This document shows positions 1 through 10,085 of a DNA stretch of 64,000 nucleotides, piece after piece; position 1 is the first letter of the stretch; every line of letters starts with the position of its first letter. The notes beneath the pieces are model-generated. The model saw only the letters and a list, made by a program, of their open reading frames with translations. It made no database searches and had not been told where the DNA came from. The stretch comes from Streptomyces sp. ISL-43. Its GTDB lineage: Bacteria > Actinomycetota > Actinomycetes > Streptomycetales > Streptomycetaceae. The DNA is taken from the NCBI RefSeq assembly GCF_018614195.1, contig NZ_JAGGOT010000064.1, forward strand, positions 20,650 to 84,649, given 5' to 3'. A program made the position numbers and the translations under genes.

Positions 1-891
1 GCGCACCTCGGTCCGCCCGGCCCAGGCGGCCAGCGCGGTCGCGGTCCGGGCCATCACGATGTCGGCGCGCATTCCGTCGACCTCGAAGGCGGCGCAGGTC
101 GCGGCGATCTGCAGCAGCGCGGTGTCGCCGAGGCCGACCTTCGGGAGCAGGGCCCGGGCGGCCACCACACGGGCGCGCACGTCGTGTTCGTCGGCGGCCC
201 AGCGGCCGGCGAAGGCGGCGGGGTCGTCCTCGTAGGCGAGCCGGCGGCGGACGACCTCGACCCGCTGGACGGGCTCGCGGGAGGCGGCGACCTCGACGGT
301 CAGCCCGAACCGGTCGAGGAGCTGCGGGCGGAGCTCGCCCTCCTCGGGGTTCATCGTGCCGACGAGGAGGAAGCGCGCCGCGTGCCGCACGGAGACGCCC
401 TCGCGCTCCACGTAGGAGGCGCCCATCGCGGCGGCGTCGAGGAGGAGGTCGATGAGGTGGTCGTGGAGGAGGTTGACCTCGTCGACGTAGAGGATGCCCC
501 GGTGCGCGTCGGCCAGCAGGCCCGGCTCGAAGGCCTTCACACCGTCGGCGAGGGCGCGTTCGATGTCGAGGGCGCCGACGAGGCGGTCCTCGGAGGCGCC
601 GACGGGCAGCTCCACCATGCGGGCGGGTCGCGCGGAGCCCGCACCGGGCTCGTGCGGGCCGTCGGGGCAGCCGGGGTCCGGGGCGGCGGGCGCGCAGCTG
701 AACCGGCAGCCGGGCACGACGTCCACCTGCGGCAGCAGGGCGGACAGGGCGCGGACGGCGGTGGACTTGGCCGTCCCCTTCTCGCCGCGCACGAGTACGC
801 CGCCGACCGCGGGGCTGACCGCGTTGAGCAGCAGCGCGAGGCGCAGGTCGGTCTGGCCGACCAGTGCGGTGAACGGGTAGGGCGTACTCAT
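1..891 (-). CDS. Putative cobaltochelatase / ChlI-type AAA+ ATPase, C-terminus off the window
   Basis: This is the N-terminal 297 residues of a magnesium/cobalt chelatase-family AAA+ ATPase, which powers metal insertion into the corrin ring during aerobic B12 synthesis. A Walker A motif (GEKGTAKST, residues 36-44) and Walker B (ILYVDEVN, about 133-140) are visible. Between them is a Cys-containing insertion (C62, C66, C75), and a NPEEGELRPQLLDRFGL stretch typical of ChlI/BchI follows. The ATG at 891 begins MSTPYPFTALVGQ, the family's usual start. The usual C-terminal von Willebrand A domain would lie beyond base 1. It sits 115 bp downstream of cobQ on the same strand, so it is probably the third gene of the riboswitch-controlled operon. 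Family assignment is firm; the exact metal is inferred from the neighbours. Confidence 0.9.
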   Translation of the reverse strand, partial: MSTPYPFTALVGQTDLRLALLLNAVSPAVGGVLVRGEKGTAKSTAVRALSALLPQVDVVPGCRFSCAPAAPDPGCPDGPHEPGAGSARPARMVELPVGASEDRLVGALDIERALADGVKAFEPGLLADAHRGILYVDEVNLLHDHLIDLLLDAAAMGASYVEREGVSVRHAARFLLVGTMNPEEGELRPQLLDRFGLTVEVAASREPVQRVEVVRRRLAYEDDPAAFAGRWAADEHDVRARVVAARALLPKVGLGDTALLQIAATCAAFEVDGMRADIVMARTATALAAWAGRTEVR

Positions 892-1006
892 GCGGTGGCC
901 CCTCCTTCTATGCGTGTACGGATGCGCGTGCTCGGGCGGTTGCGGGCGGCGGGGCCGTGCTGCGGGCAAGGGCGGGTAGGGGACGGTCCTCGCAGGGCCG
1001 CGGCCC

Positions 1007-2542
1007 TCACGGCGCGCCCGGCGGCAGGAAGGGGAGGCCCGACGGGGCTCCGCCGTCGATGAGCCGCAGCAGGGCATCGGTATCCGCGTGCTCCTCGATC
1101 AGGTCGCCGAGCAGGTCGAGCTGTTCCTCCCGCAGGGAGGAGAACGACGTGTCCGGGGCCGGCACGAACCGGCGGCCGGCCGCAGCCGCGACCTCGCGCA
1201 GGAACGCCCGGCGGAAGCCGTCGGACTCCAGCGAGCCGTGCCAGTGAGTGCCCCACACCGACCCGACGCGGCATCCGTCCAGGAAGGGGGTCCCGCCCAG
1301 GACTTCGGCCACCCCGTGGTGGATCTCGTAGCCCTCGACGGGCTCGCCCAGCGCCGAGCCCACGGGCCGCGCGAGGGTCTTCTCCCGCTCGAAGCGCACC
1401 CGTACCGGCAGCAGGCCGAGCCCCGGCACGGAGCCGGCCTTCGACTCGACCTCGTCCTCGATGTGTGCGCCCAGGACCTGGAAGCCGCCGCAGATCCCCA
1501 GGACCGGCCGCCCCTCGGCGGCCCGCCGTGCCAGCGCGTCCGCGAGCCCGCGCTCGCGCAGCCAGGCGAGGGCCTTCACCGTGCCGCGGGTGCCCGGTAC
1601 GACGACCAGGTCCGCGTCGGCCAGCTCCTCGGCCCGGTCCACGAACCGCACGACCACCCCCGGCTCCGCCGCGAGCGCGTCGACGTCCGTGAAGTTCGAC
1701 ATCAGCGGCACCGCGCAGACCGCGACCCGCAGCACGTCCTCGCCGACGGGCGGGGCGACCACGGATTCCCGTACCGCGCCCCGCAGGGCTGTGTTTTTGA
1801 AGAGGGGCCGCAGGCCGTCCTCCTCGTCGATGCCCAGCCCGTGCTGGAAGGGGAGCACGCCGTACGTCGCCCGCCCGGTCAGGCCGCGCAGCATCTCCAT
1901 GCCCGGTTCGAGCAGGGTGACGTCGCCGCGGAACTTGTTGACCAGGTAGCCCGCGATCAGCGACTGGTCCTCGGGGGACAGCAGCGCCGTCGTACCGAAG
2001 AACGACGCGAAGACCCCGCCGCGGTCGATGTCGCCGACCACGACCACCGGGAACCGCGCGGCGCGCGCGATGCCCATGTTCACGATGTCGGTCCGGCGCA
2101 GGTTGATCTCGGCCGGGCTGCCCGCCCCCTCGCAGATCACGGCGTCATACGTGCCCCGCAACTGCTCCAGGCAGTCCGTGACGATGCCGAGCAACTGCTC
2201 CTGCCTGCCCCCGTGGTAGCCCCGCGCGCTCATCTCGCCCACCGGCTTGCCCAGCAGCACCACCTGGCTGCTCCGGTCGCTGCCGGGCTTGAGCAGCACC
2301 GGGTTCATGAGCGCGGTCGGCTCCACCCGGGCCGCCTGGGCCTGCATGGCCTGCGCACGCCCGATCTCGGCGCCCTCGCGGGTCACGAAGGAGTTCAGCG
2401 ACATGTTCTGCGCCTTGAACGGGGCCACCTTCACGCCGCTGCGGGCCAGCCAGCGGCAGATGCCCGCCGTGACCACGCTCTTGCCCGCGTCCGATGTCGT
2501 ACCGGCGACGAGGAGTCCCCCGCCGCGCTTCGCGCCGCTCAT
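1007..2542 (-). CDS. cobQ: Cobyric acid synthase CobQ
   Basis: A 511-residue glutamine-dependent amidase that converts adenosylcobyrinic acid a,c-diamide to cobyric acid by four ATP-driven amidations in the cytoplasm. The N-terminal dethiobiotin-synthetase-like ATPase is clear (GTTSDAGKS, residues 14-22, then FKAQNMSLNS). The C-terminal class I glutamine amidotransferase has its nucleophile in GICGGFQVLG (Cys about 351) and a histidine in YEIHHG (about 407). Length is normal for CobQ. The ATG at 2542 overlaps the cobD stop by four bases (ATGA), so the two are translationally coupled. Confidence 0.96.
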   Translation of the reverse strand: MSGAKRGGGLLVAGTTSDAGKSVVTAGICRWLARSGVKVAPFKAQNMSLNSFVTREGAEIGRAQAMQAQAARVEPTALMNPVLLKPGSDRSSQVVLLGKPVGEMSARGYHGGRQEQLLGIVTDCLEQLRGTYDAVICEGAGSPAEINLRRTDIVNMGIARAARFPVVVVGDIDRGGVFASFFGTTALLSPEDQSLIAGYLVNKFRGDVTLLEPGMEMLRGLTGRATYGVLPFQHGLGIDEEDGLRPLFKNTALRGAVRESVVAPPVGEDVLRVAVCAVPLMSNFTDVDALAAEPGVVVRFVDRAEELADADLVVVPGTRGTVKALAWLRERGLADALARRAAEGRPVLGICGGFQVLGAHIEDEVESKAGSVPGLGLLPVRVRFEREKTLARPVGSALGEPVEGYEIHHGVAEVLGGTPFLDGCRVGSVWGTHWHGSLESDGFRRAFLREVAAAAGRRFVPAPDTSFSSLREEQLDLLGDLIEEHADTDALLRLIDGGAPSGLPFLPPGAP

Positions 2543-3495
2543 GCGCGTCCCTTCCTCATCCGGGAGACCAGCGTCCGGGCAGCCACACAGGCCCCCAGCG
2601 CCACCCACGTCACTTGCCGCGACAGCCGTACCGCCCGCTCGATGTCCGCGACCTCCACGGGCCGCCCCGACTCCCCGTTCAGCACGGCCCGGTGCTCGAC
2701 CCGCCCCCCGTACGCCAGGGTCCCGCCCAGCCGTACGCCGAGCGCCCCGGCGAACGAGGACTCCACCGGCCCGGCGTTCGGGCTCGGGTGCTTGGCGGCA
2801 TCCGCGCGCCAGGCCCGTACGGCTCCCCGCCGGTCGGGGCCGGCCAGTACGGCGGCCAGTGCGGTCAGCCGCGCGCCCGGCCAGCCCGCGACGTCGTCGA
2901 GCCGGGCCGAGGCCCAGCCGTAGCGCAGGTGTCGGGGGGATCTGTGGCCGACCATCGCGTCCAGGGTGTTGACGGCGCGGAAGGCGAGCAGCCCGGGGAC
3001 GCCGGCGACGGCGCCCCACACCAGGGCGCCGACCACCGCGTCGGAGGTGTTCTCGGCGACCGACTCCACCACCGCGCGGGCCATCTGCTGTTCGTCCAGG
3101 GCCTGAGGATCGCGTCCGCACAGGTGCGGGAGCCGCTCGCGGGCCACCTCGGCGTCCCCGGCGGCGAGCGCTCCGCCGATGGCTCGGGCCTCGCGGCCCA
3201 GCGAGGTGCCGCCCACGACGGCCCAGGTGGCCGCGGCGGTCAGGGCGATGCGGGCGGCGGCGGGGCGGGAGCGCACGGCGCGGGCGCCCAGGACGCCGAT
3301 CGCGGCCGCGCCCCCGGCGCACACCAGGGTGTGCACGGCGCCCCGCGCGCGGTCGTCGCGCCACAGGGCGCGTTCGACGGCGGCGGCGGCTCGTCCGAAG
3401 GCGGCCACGGGATGCCCTCGGCGCGGATCCCCGAGGATCCGGTCGCCGATCAGGCCGGCCGTGGCGCCGTACGCGAAGACGCGGTCGGCACGCAT
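2539..3495 (-). CDS. cobD: Adenosylcobinamide-phosphate synthase CobD/CbiB
   Basis: A 318-residue integral membrane protein of the CobD/CbiB family, which attaches the aminopropanol-phosphate side arm to cobyric acid. The N-terminus (MRADRVFAYG) is followed by the family motif around GDPRRGHPVAAFG. A second conserved stretch, SVAENTSDAVVGALVW, and several hydrophobic segments also match the family. I chose the ATG at 3495: upstream in-frame residues would be translated from the B12 riboswitch and look non-coding. It is the first gene after the riboswitch and overlaps cobQ by 4 bp. Confidence 0.94.
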   Translation of the reverse strand: MRADRVFAYGATAGLIGDRILGDPRRGHPVAAFGRAAAAVERALWRDDRARGAVHTLVCAGGAAAIGVLGARAVRSRPAAARIALTAAATWAVVGGTSLGREARAIGGALAAGDAEVARERLPHLCGRDPQALDEQQMARAVVESVAENTSDAVVGALVWGAVAGVPGLLAFRAVNTLDAMVGHRSPRHLRYGWASARLDDVAGWPGARLTALAAVLAGPDRRGAVRAWRADAAKHPSPNAGPVESSFAGALGVRLGGTLAYGGRVEHRAVLNGESGRPVEVADIERAVRLSRQVTWVALGACVAARTLVSRMRKGRA

Positions 3496-3534
3496 GGTGG
3501 CAGGTATGTCCTCACTCAGGGTCCGCGCCCTGGG

Positions 3535-3690
3535 TCGACGTGTCCGGTGGCGAGAGTTCCTGGCTCCCGGTCGCACTCGGCCCGAGTGCTCCGGTGACAG
3601 TGGCGGGACCGCGCCGGATTCGCACCGGACTTCCTCTCCATGCCGCCGTATTGGCTCGCGCAGTCCACCACGCACCGCGAATGCCCGTCA
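3535..3690 (-). ncRNA. Cobalamin (B12) riboswitch upstream of cobD
   Basis: Read on the minus strand, the leader contains AAGTCCGGTGCGAATCCGGC (3632-3613), then GCCACTG (3604-3598), then GAGCCAGGAACTCTCGCC (3566-3549). These are the classic core blocks of the adenosylcobalamin aptamer, including the B12 box. The element ends about 40 nt before the cobD start, so ligand binding should repress cobD-cobQ-chelatase by hiding the initiation region or terminating transcription. The outer boundaries, set by the P1 stem, are approximate. Confidence 0.92.
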
Positions 3691-3743
3691 ACTCGCCGTT
3701 GACCTGCGGTGGGGTGGCGTGCGGGGGCGGCCCCGGGCACACG

Positions 3744-3778
3744 AAAGCTCCCCCCGGGACAAACCCGGAGGGAGCCTT
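3744..3778 (-). terminator. Hairpin terminator downstream of the phosphate-transport genes
   Basis: A 15-bp near-perfect inverted repeat (AAAGCTCCCCCCGGG, a five-base loop, then CCCGGAGGGAGCCTT) lies just past the stop of the small membrane protein gene. It separates that unit from the B12 leader. There is no long U tract, as is common for Streptomyces hairpins. Confidence 0.75.
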
Positions 3779-3798
3779 CACGGATGGTGCCCGGCGCC

Positions 3799-4020
3799 CT
3801 AGGAAACGATCAGGTAGATGCCGTAGGCCACGGCCGCGGCGCAGAGCGCGAAGCAGGCGTACGCACCGCTGCGGGCCAGGGTGGCGGCGCCGCCCTGCTC
3901 GGTGGCGGCCTCGTGCTTGGACAGGCCCACCAGGCCCAGGGTGAACAGGGCCACGAGGGCGACGGTGGCGGAGAGGCTGACCCCGAAGACGGAGCCGAGT
4001 GCTTCCCAGTCGATCTTCAT
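3799..4020 (-). CDS. Small two-helix membrane protein beside the phosphate permease
   Basis: A 73-residue protein with two predicted transmembrane helices, about residues 14-34 and 50-71, joined by a short hydrophilic loop (SKHEAATEQGG). The first residues, MKIDWEALGS, are acidic. It starts 28 bp after the pit permease stop on the same strand and is probably cotranscribed. I know of no demonstrated function. Its size, topology and fixed position suggest an accessory subunit or modulator of the phosphate transporter; that is inference. Confidence 0.85.
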   Translation of the reverse strand: MKIDWEALGSVFGVSLSATVALVALFTLGLVGLSKHEAATEQGGAATLARSGAYACFALCAAAVAYGIYLIVS

Positions 4021-4048
4021 ACCGCTGATTCCTCTGTCGTTCTCGGGG

Positions 4049-5317
<1,269 letters not shown>

Positions 5318-5364
5318 TTACCCAGGCTTCTGTTTGATGTCAGTGGTTCGTGGACCGTAGGCAA

Positions 5365-5386
5365 TCTGGATGAACGGAAGGTGAAC
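5365..5386 (-). promoter_or_regulatory. PHO box (PhoP-binding direct repeat) upstream of pit
   Basis: On the minus strand two exactly adjacent 11-bp units are seen: GTTCACCTTCC (5386-5376) and GTTCATCCAGA (5375-5365). Streptomyces PhoP binds tandem 11-bp units of GTTCACC type, so the match in sequence and spacing is good. It lies 48 bp before the pit start codon, where PhoP could activate or repress. PhoP control of a pit gene is known in S. coelicolor; binding here is inferred. Confidence 0.8.
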
Positions 5387-5705
5387 TGGCAGGGGCGGCG
5401 CGGTGTCTCATCCCGGCGCCGGATGGGGACCTCTGCCCCGATATCGGTATGGATCTATCGATCAATGCACGTCAAGGCGGCGTGTCCGCACCCCCGCGGG
5501 CGGGACTTCCGGTACGCCGCCCCGCGCGGCCGTGGCTCCGAAGAGACCCAGATCACCCTCCCGGACAGCCCTCCGGGCCACCGGCCGGTCCGGTTCCGGA
5601 AGGTCGTGTACGGACCGCGGGGGAGCGGTGGGGATCTCCGGGGACCCCCGGCCGGAATGCGCTCCTCCGGTGGCCCGCCGCCGTATACGCCCCGACACTG
5701 GAGCG
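5387..5705. other. Intergenic region between divergent pit and hydrolase genes
   Basis: About 320 bp between the PHO box and the GTG start of the hydrolase. An open frame continues upstream of that GTG, but the residues it would encode are Arg/Gly/Pro-rich and lack the codon bias of the gene. I see no RNA gene, no convincing hairpin and no clear promoter hexamers. Confidence 0.5.
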
Positions 5706-6848
5706 GTGCGCACCGCTACAGCGACGGCAGCGGCCGTCACCACGACCTTGCTCGGCGCCGGCGCGGCCGCCGTCACCGCGGCCGCCCTGGCGGGCCGGTA
5801 CGCCGCCGACGCCGCCCTGCGGACCGAGCCCGGCCGCCCGCTCCCCGGGGGCGCCCGGCTCAGCGTCCACTCCACGGCCGCCGGCCGGGTCGAACTGACC
5901 CGCTCGCTGGCCTCCCTGCGCCCCGGTACGTACGGGCTCACCGCCCCCGGGGTGCACGCCGTGGTCGGGCCCGTCCTCGCCGACGCCCCGCACGGACCCG
6001 ACACCGTGGTCCGCCGGCTCGTCGCCGTCACCCACGGCAGCCTCGAACCCGGCACCCGCGTCACCCTCACCCCCCAGATCCACCTGGGGAACCCCGCCTC
6101 CGCCCTCGGGCTGGACCACGCCGACGTGGACGTCCCCGGCGAGCTCGGCGCGCTGCCCGCCTGGTTCCTGCCCGCGGCCCGGGACACCTGGGTGATCACC
6201 GTCCACGGGCTCGGCGCCACCCGCGAGCACCCGATGGTGGTCATGCCCTTCCTCCACCGCCAGCGGCTGCCCGTCCTGGACCTCGGGTACCGGGGAGACC
6301 TCGGCGCCCCCGCCTCCCCGGACGGCCTCGGCCACCTCGGCGAGTCCGAATGGCGCGACCTCGACGCCGCCATCCGCTACGCCCTGCGCTACGGCGCCCG
6401 CCGCGTCGTCCTGCACGGCTGGTCCACCGGCGCCACCATGGCCCTGTACGCGGCCGAACGCTCGGCGCTGGCCGACCGGATCTCCGGGCTGGTGCTCGAC
6501 TCGCCCGTCCTGGACTGGCACGCCACCCTGCGCGCCCTCGTCGCCGCGCGCCGCACCCCGGCCCCGCTGCTCCCGCTCGCCGTCAGGGCCGCCGAGGGCC
6601 GCGCGGGCCTGCGCGCCGACCGCCGGGCCCCGGGCGCGGATCCGGCCGCGCTGAAGATCCCCGTCCTGATCTTCCACGGCCCCGACGACGCGCTCGCCCC
6701 CTGGGAGCCCTCCCGCCGGCTCGCCGCCGCCCGCCCCGACCTGGTCACCCTGCGCACCGTCCCCGGGGCCGCCCACGGGGCGATGTGGAACGCCGACCCG
6801 GCCGGCTACGAGGAAGCCCTGCGCCGGTTCCTGACCCCTCTCATGTAA
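5706..6848 (+). CDS. Alpha/beta hydrolase with N-terminal membrane segment
   Basis: A 380-residue alpha/beta-hydrolase-fold protein. The nucleophile elbow is GWSTG (about 237-241), preceded by VITVHGLGATREHP as the oxyanion region. An aspartate in FHGPDDAL (about 325) and a histidine in AAHGAMW (about 356) complete a Ser-Asp-His triad. Residues 1-30 form an Ala/Thr-rich hydrophobic stretch that may be a signal anchor, so the catalytic domain may face outward. I chose the GTG at 5706 because codon use and hydrophobic N-terminus begin there. Substrate is unknown; similar proteins are annotated as peptidases or lipases. Confidence 0.85.
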   Translation: MRTATATAAAVTTTLLGAGAAAVTAAALAGRYAADAALRTEPGRPLPGGARLSVHSTAAGRVELTRSLASLRPGTYGLTAPGVHAVVGPVLADAPHGPDTVVRRLVAVTHGSLEPGTRVTLTPQIHLGNPASALGLDHADVDVPGELGALPAWFLPAARDTWVITVHGLGATREHPMVVMPFLHRQRLPVLDLGYRGDLGAPASPDGLGHLGESEWRDLDAAIRYALRYGARRVVLHGWSTGATMALYAAERSALADRISGLVLDSPVLDWHATLRALVAARRTPAPLLPLAVRAAEGRAGLRADRRAPGADPAALKIPVLIFHGPDDALAPWEPSRRLAAARPDLVTLRTVPGAAHGAMWNADPAGYEEALRRFLTPLM

Positions 6849-7057
6849 GGCACCCGCCGGGCTTCGCCGAGGCGCCGTCACGGCGTCGCCAGGGCTTCGC
6901 GCGGCGCGCCATGTGACGTTCCGTCGGGTCCGAAGTCCGAAGCGTGTGGGTCGCGGGGGGCGGGCTGGGCGGATCATCCCGGTCTGTCCCTCCGGTGCCC
7001 GGTGGCAATGGCTGGTTCCGTTTGGGCTTTCGGCCGGTGACGGGCGAGACTGCTCAC

Positions 7058-8485
7058 GTGACGTCCCGAAAGCCTGATGAGCAGTTGGCTCGCGACTCCA
7101 GACTCCGACTCGTCTACCCGCGGTCCGCGGGTACGGTCCGCAAAGCGGTGGCCGACCGGCGAACCCGGACCACCCCCAGGCCTCCGGCGGGCACCCCCGC
7201 CACGGCCGACCTCGCGAACAGGGCCCGCGCCTCGCTCGCCGACGCCGTGAGACTCGCCCGCTGGGCCGAGCTCAACCTCGGTGCCGGAGACGGCGGCAGG
7301 CCCGCACCGACGGGCGCCCTGCCCGCCGACGACGTCGAACGCGCCGCCGCCGAGCTGCGCCTGACGCCGGGCCAGATCCGGGTCGGCTGGGACCGTGCCC
7401 GGCTCTCCGGCCTGGTCGAGGTGCACGGCGGCCATGCCCGCCCCGGCTGGCGCCTGCGCGCCTGGGACCGGGACGACGCCGCCGTACTGCGCGGCTGGGT
7501 GGCCCTCTTCGACGCCTGGTCACTGGTCCACCCCGCCCCCGCCGACATCGCCCCCGCGGCCGTCGCCGAGGTCGTCGAGGCCATGCCCCAGCTGCTCTCC
7601 CTGCTCCAGCTCTCCGCCGGTCCCGTGACCGTCCCCGACCTGCTGGACCTGCTCGGGCAGCGCGTCGACGAACTGCGCGACGAGCGGTGCGAGGTCCCCT
7701 ACGAGGCCACCGCGCACGCGGGCGCCCCCGCGCCGGCCGATCCCGCGCCGGCCGCGCCCCCCGTACCGCTCGCCCGGCTGCTGCGCTGGGCGCTCGGCGG
7801 ACTCGCCGCCGTCGACGCCGTCACCCTCGGCCCCGCCCGGGCCACCCTCACCCCGCTCGGGAGCTGGGCCGTCTGGGTCAAGCTGGAGCAGATCTGCGTC
7901 GCCGCGCAGAGCCCGGCCGGGAACATCGAGCAGTCCGCGGCCGCGATGCTCCACGGCTGCGCCCGGCTCACCCCGGGCCCGGCCCGCGCCGAATACCAGG
8001 CCTGGCTGGCCGCCCGGCCCGTCGGCCACGCCGTCTCCGAACTGCTGCACGCGGCCCGCGGCGAGGACGCCCTGCTGCGCGGGCTCGCCTTCGAGGCGCT
8101 GCGCGTGGTGGGAGCCCCCGCCGAGCCCGAGGTCCGCGCGGCCTCCCGCGAGGCGACGCTGCGCCCCTACGCCCTGCTCTGGCTCGCCGTGCACGACGGG
8201 GTCGACCCCGACGAGGCGCAGGACGTGCTCACCGCCGAGGAGCAGACCTGGCTCTGGGTGGACACCGCCGCGGCCATCGCCGACCACGGCGAGGCCGACC
8301 TGCTCGCCCGCCACCTCGACTCGGCCGTGCGGACCACGGTCCCGCGGCTGCTGGACGAGGTCCGCGCGGTCGGCCATCCCCGCACGGTGCAGGTGCTGGT
8401 CGCGCTGGCTGCCGCGCACCCCGACCCGGCCCTGGCCAAGGCGGTCCGCCGGGCGGCCTTCCAGGTGCACACCGGCGGCGCGTAG
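7058..8485 (+). CDS. Conserved hypothetical protein, 475 residues
   Basis: An unrecognised soluble protein. After a basic N-terminus, a stretch near residues 88-130 (DDVERAAAELRLTPGQIRVG...LSGLVEVHG) could be a winged-helix-like unit. The rest is Ala/Leu-rich and helical, with a C-terminal part (about 330-475) that reads like a HEAT-type solenoid. There are no transmembrane helices or catalytic motifs that I can name. The GTG at 7058 (VTSRKPDEQ) was chosen over an upstream in-frame ATG whose extension is Gly-rich and non-coding in character. It converges on the VOC gene across a shared hairpin. Confidence 0.75.
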   Translation: MTSRKPDEQLARDSRLRLVYPRSAGTVRKAVADRRTRTTPRPPAGTPATADLANRARASLADAVRLARWAELNLGAGDGGRPAPTGALPADDVERAAAELRLTPGQIRVGWDRARLSGLVEVHGGHARPGWRLRAWDRDDAAVLRGWVALFDAWSLVHPAPADIAPAAVAEVVEAMPQLLSLLQLSAGPVTVPDLLDLLGQRVDELRDERCEVPYEATAHAGAPAPADPAPAAPPVPLARLLRWALGGLAAVDAVTLGPARATLTPLGSWAVWVKLEQICVAAQSPAGNIEQSAAAMLHGCARLTPGPARAEYQAWLAARPVGHAVSELLHAARGEDALLRGLAFEALRVVGAPAEPEVRAASREATLRPYALLWLAVHDGVDPDEAQDVLTAEEQTWLWVDTAAAIADHGEADLLARHLDSAVRTTVPRLLDEVRAVGHPRTVQVLVALAAAHPDPALAKAVRRAAFQVHTGGA

Positions 8486-8508
8486 CGCCCCGCGGGACAT
8501 CAAGGGGC

Positions 8509-8541
8509 GTACGCGCCGCGGCTCAGGCCTGCGGCGCGTAC
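8509..8541. terminator. Bidirectional hairpin between convergent genes
   Basis: An 11-bp perfect inverted repeat, GTACGCGCCGC / GCGGCGCGTAC, with an 11-base loop. It begins 24 bp after the plus-strand stop and overlaps the last codons of the minus-strand VOC gene. It is placed to end both transcripts. Confidence 0.65.
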
Positions 8542-8918
8542 GTCCCGAAGCTCCACACGTTGCCCTCGGCGTCGCGGGCCATGTAGTCCCGCGAGCCGTA
8601 CTCCTGGTCGGCCGGCTCCATCAGGATCTCCACGCCGTGCTCGGCGGCCCGGCGGTGGTGGGCGTCCACGTCGTCGACGACCACGTAGACCCCGGCCGGG
8701 CCCGCGGCCTCCATGGCCTTGTCGAAGGCGCCGCCGCGGCCCTTGCTGCCGAGCATCACCATGCCGTTCCCGTAGGACAGCTCCGCGTGCATCACGGCCC
8801 CGTCCTCCCCTTCGTACGCCGCGACCTGGGTGAATCCGAACGCCTCCGTCAGCTGCTGGATGGCGGCTTTGGCGTCGGTGTAGAGCAGTGTCGGATAGAT
8901 GGACGGAACGCCTGCCAT
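8523..8918 (-). CDS. VOC-family (glyoxalase/bleomycin-resistance fold) protein
   Basis: A 131-residue single-domain vicinal-oxygen-chelate protein with a beta-alpha-beta-beta-beta pattern. It begins SIYPTLLYTDAKAAIQQLTEAFGF and ends DYMARDAEGNVWSFGTYAP, the usual PhnB/YdfR-like layout. Candidate metal ligands are the His in MHAELSYG and the Asp/Glu near the C-terminus. The ATG at 8918 gives the family's normal N-terminus. Such proteins include glyoxalases, epimerases and drug-binding proteins; nothing nearby fixes the substrate. Confidence 0.87.
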   Translation of the reverse strand: MAGVPSIYPTLLYTDAKAAIQQLTEAFGFTQVAAYEGEDGAVMHAELSYGNGMVMLGSKGRGGAFDKAMEAAGPAGVYVVVDDVDAHHRRAAEHGVEILMEPADQEYGSRDYMARDAEGNVWSFGTYAPQA

Positions 8919-8995
8919 GGCGATCACTTCCTCATGTGCCGTGTGCGGACGGTGGACGGTGACCCGCGTCACAGCATGGCAGGCGCCACCGGCAG

Positions 8996-9886
8996 TCAGC
9001 GGAAGGTGTTGCACTGGGCCATGTCGCCCGTCCGGTAGCCCTGGTAGAACCACTGCTGGCGCTGCTCGGCGCTGCCGTGCGTCCAGGACTCCGGGGACAC
9101 CCGGCCCTGGAACTTCTCCTGGATCCGGTCGTCGCCGACCGCGGCGGCCGCGTCCAGGCCGTCCTTGATGTCCTGGTCGGTCAGGCTGGTGATCAGCGGC
9201 TTGCCGGTGGACTCGTCCGGGGTCTTCGTCGCGTTGTGCGCCCACACCCCGGCGTAGCAGTCGGCCTGCAGCTCGACCCGTACGGCGTTGCTGTTCGCAC
9301 CCTGCCGGCCGTCCTGGGCCTTCTGCAGGGTGCCCGTCAGGTTCTGGATGTGGTGCCCGTACTCGTGGGCGACCACGTAGGCCTGGGCGAAGGGGCCGCC
9401 GCTCGCGCCGAACTTGGTGCGCAGCTCGTCGAAGAAGCCGAGGTCCAGGTAGACCTGCCGGTCACCGGGGCAGTAGAACGGGCCGACCGCCGAGGTGGCC
9501 GCCCCGCAGGCGGTGCCCACCTTCCCGGTGAAGAACACCGTCTGCGCCGGGCTGTACTGGCCGCTCCGCTTGGTGAACTCCTGCCGCCAGAAGTCCTGGG
9601 TGCTGTTGACCACGGCCACCAGCCGGCAGTCCTCGCGCTCGTTCGCGTCCTGCCCGGTCTTGCAGGTCTGCTGCACCTGGGCCGCCGAGGACGAGGTCGC
9701 CGCCGGCTCCGGGCTCCCGTCGGACAGGCCCAGCTGCTCCGGACCGACCCCGAAGAGCAGGCCCATGACGAGTGCGATGAGACCCACGATGCCGCCGCCG
9801 ATGGTGGCCTTCCCGCCGGGGACGCGGCTGCCGCGCACGTCTTTGACCTCGGAAGTGTCCAGATTGGCGTTGTCGTCGAACTGCAT
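8996..9886 (-). CDS. Membrane-anchored neutral zinc metallopeptidase (YpfJ family)
   Basis: A 296-residue putative zinc protease. Residues 1-24 are cytoplasmic (MQFDDNANLDTSEV is the usual YpfJ-family opening), followed by one transmembrane helix (about 25-47) and an extracytoplasmic domain. The zinc site HEYGHH lies at about 174-179. Further conserved blocks are FYCPGDRQVYLD before it and ELQADCYAGVWAH after it, where the Glu would be the third ligand. Cysteine pairs (CKTG...CRL, CGAA...YCPG) suit an exported domain. Its substrate is unknown. Confidence 0.92.
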   Translation of the reverse strand: MQFDDNANLDTSEVKDVRGSRVPGGKATIGGGIVGLIALVMGLLFGVGPEQLGLSDGSPEPAATSSSAAQVQQTCKTGQDANEREDCRLVAVVNSTQDFWRQEFTKRSGQYSPAQTVFFTGKVGTACGAATSAVGPFYCPGDRQVYLDLGFFDELRTKFGASGGPFAQAYVVAHEYGHHIQNLTGTLQKAQDGRQGANSNAVRVELQADCYAGVWAHNATKTPDESTGKPLITSLTDQDIKDGLDAAAAVGDDRIQEKFQGRVSPESWTHGSAEQRQQWFYQGYRTGDMAQCNTFR

Positions 9887-10085
9887 CCCGCACCGCCCTG
9901 CATCGTGAACAAGAGGGGCCCGTCTCCACCCCTGCGGCGAGTATCAACCGGTTCGTCCTGATGCGCCCCTCCGCCGGGCGGTGTGATCCTTGGGCCGAAC
10001 GGGGGATACGGGCAAGGGGGCGCGGCCGGTCCGGTGGCGGAGCGGGGTGGAGCGGACGGCCCCGAAAGTAGTTGCGCACCCCCGG

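Noticed and set aside
1088..2923. A 611-codon plus-strand frame opposite cobQ
   Set aside because: Antisense shadow; CobQ catalytic motifs are complete on the minus strand and the B12 riboswitch supports that direction.
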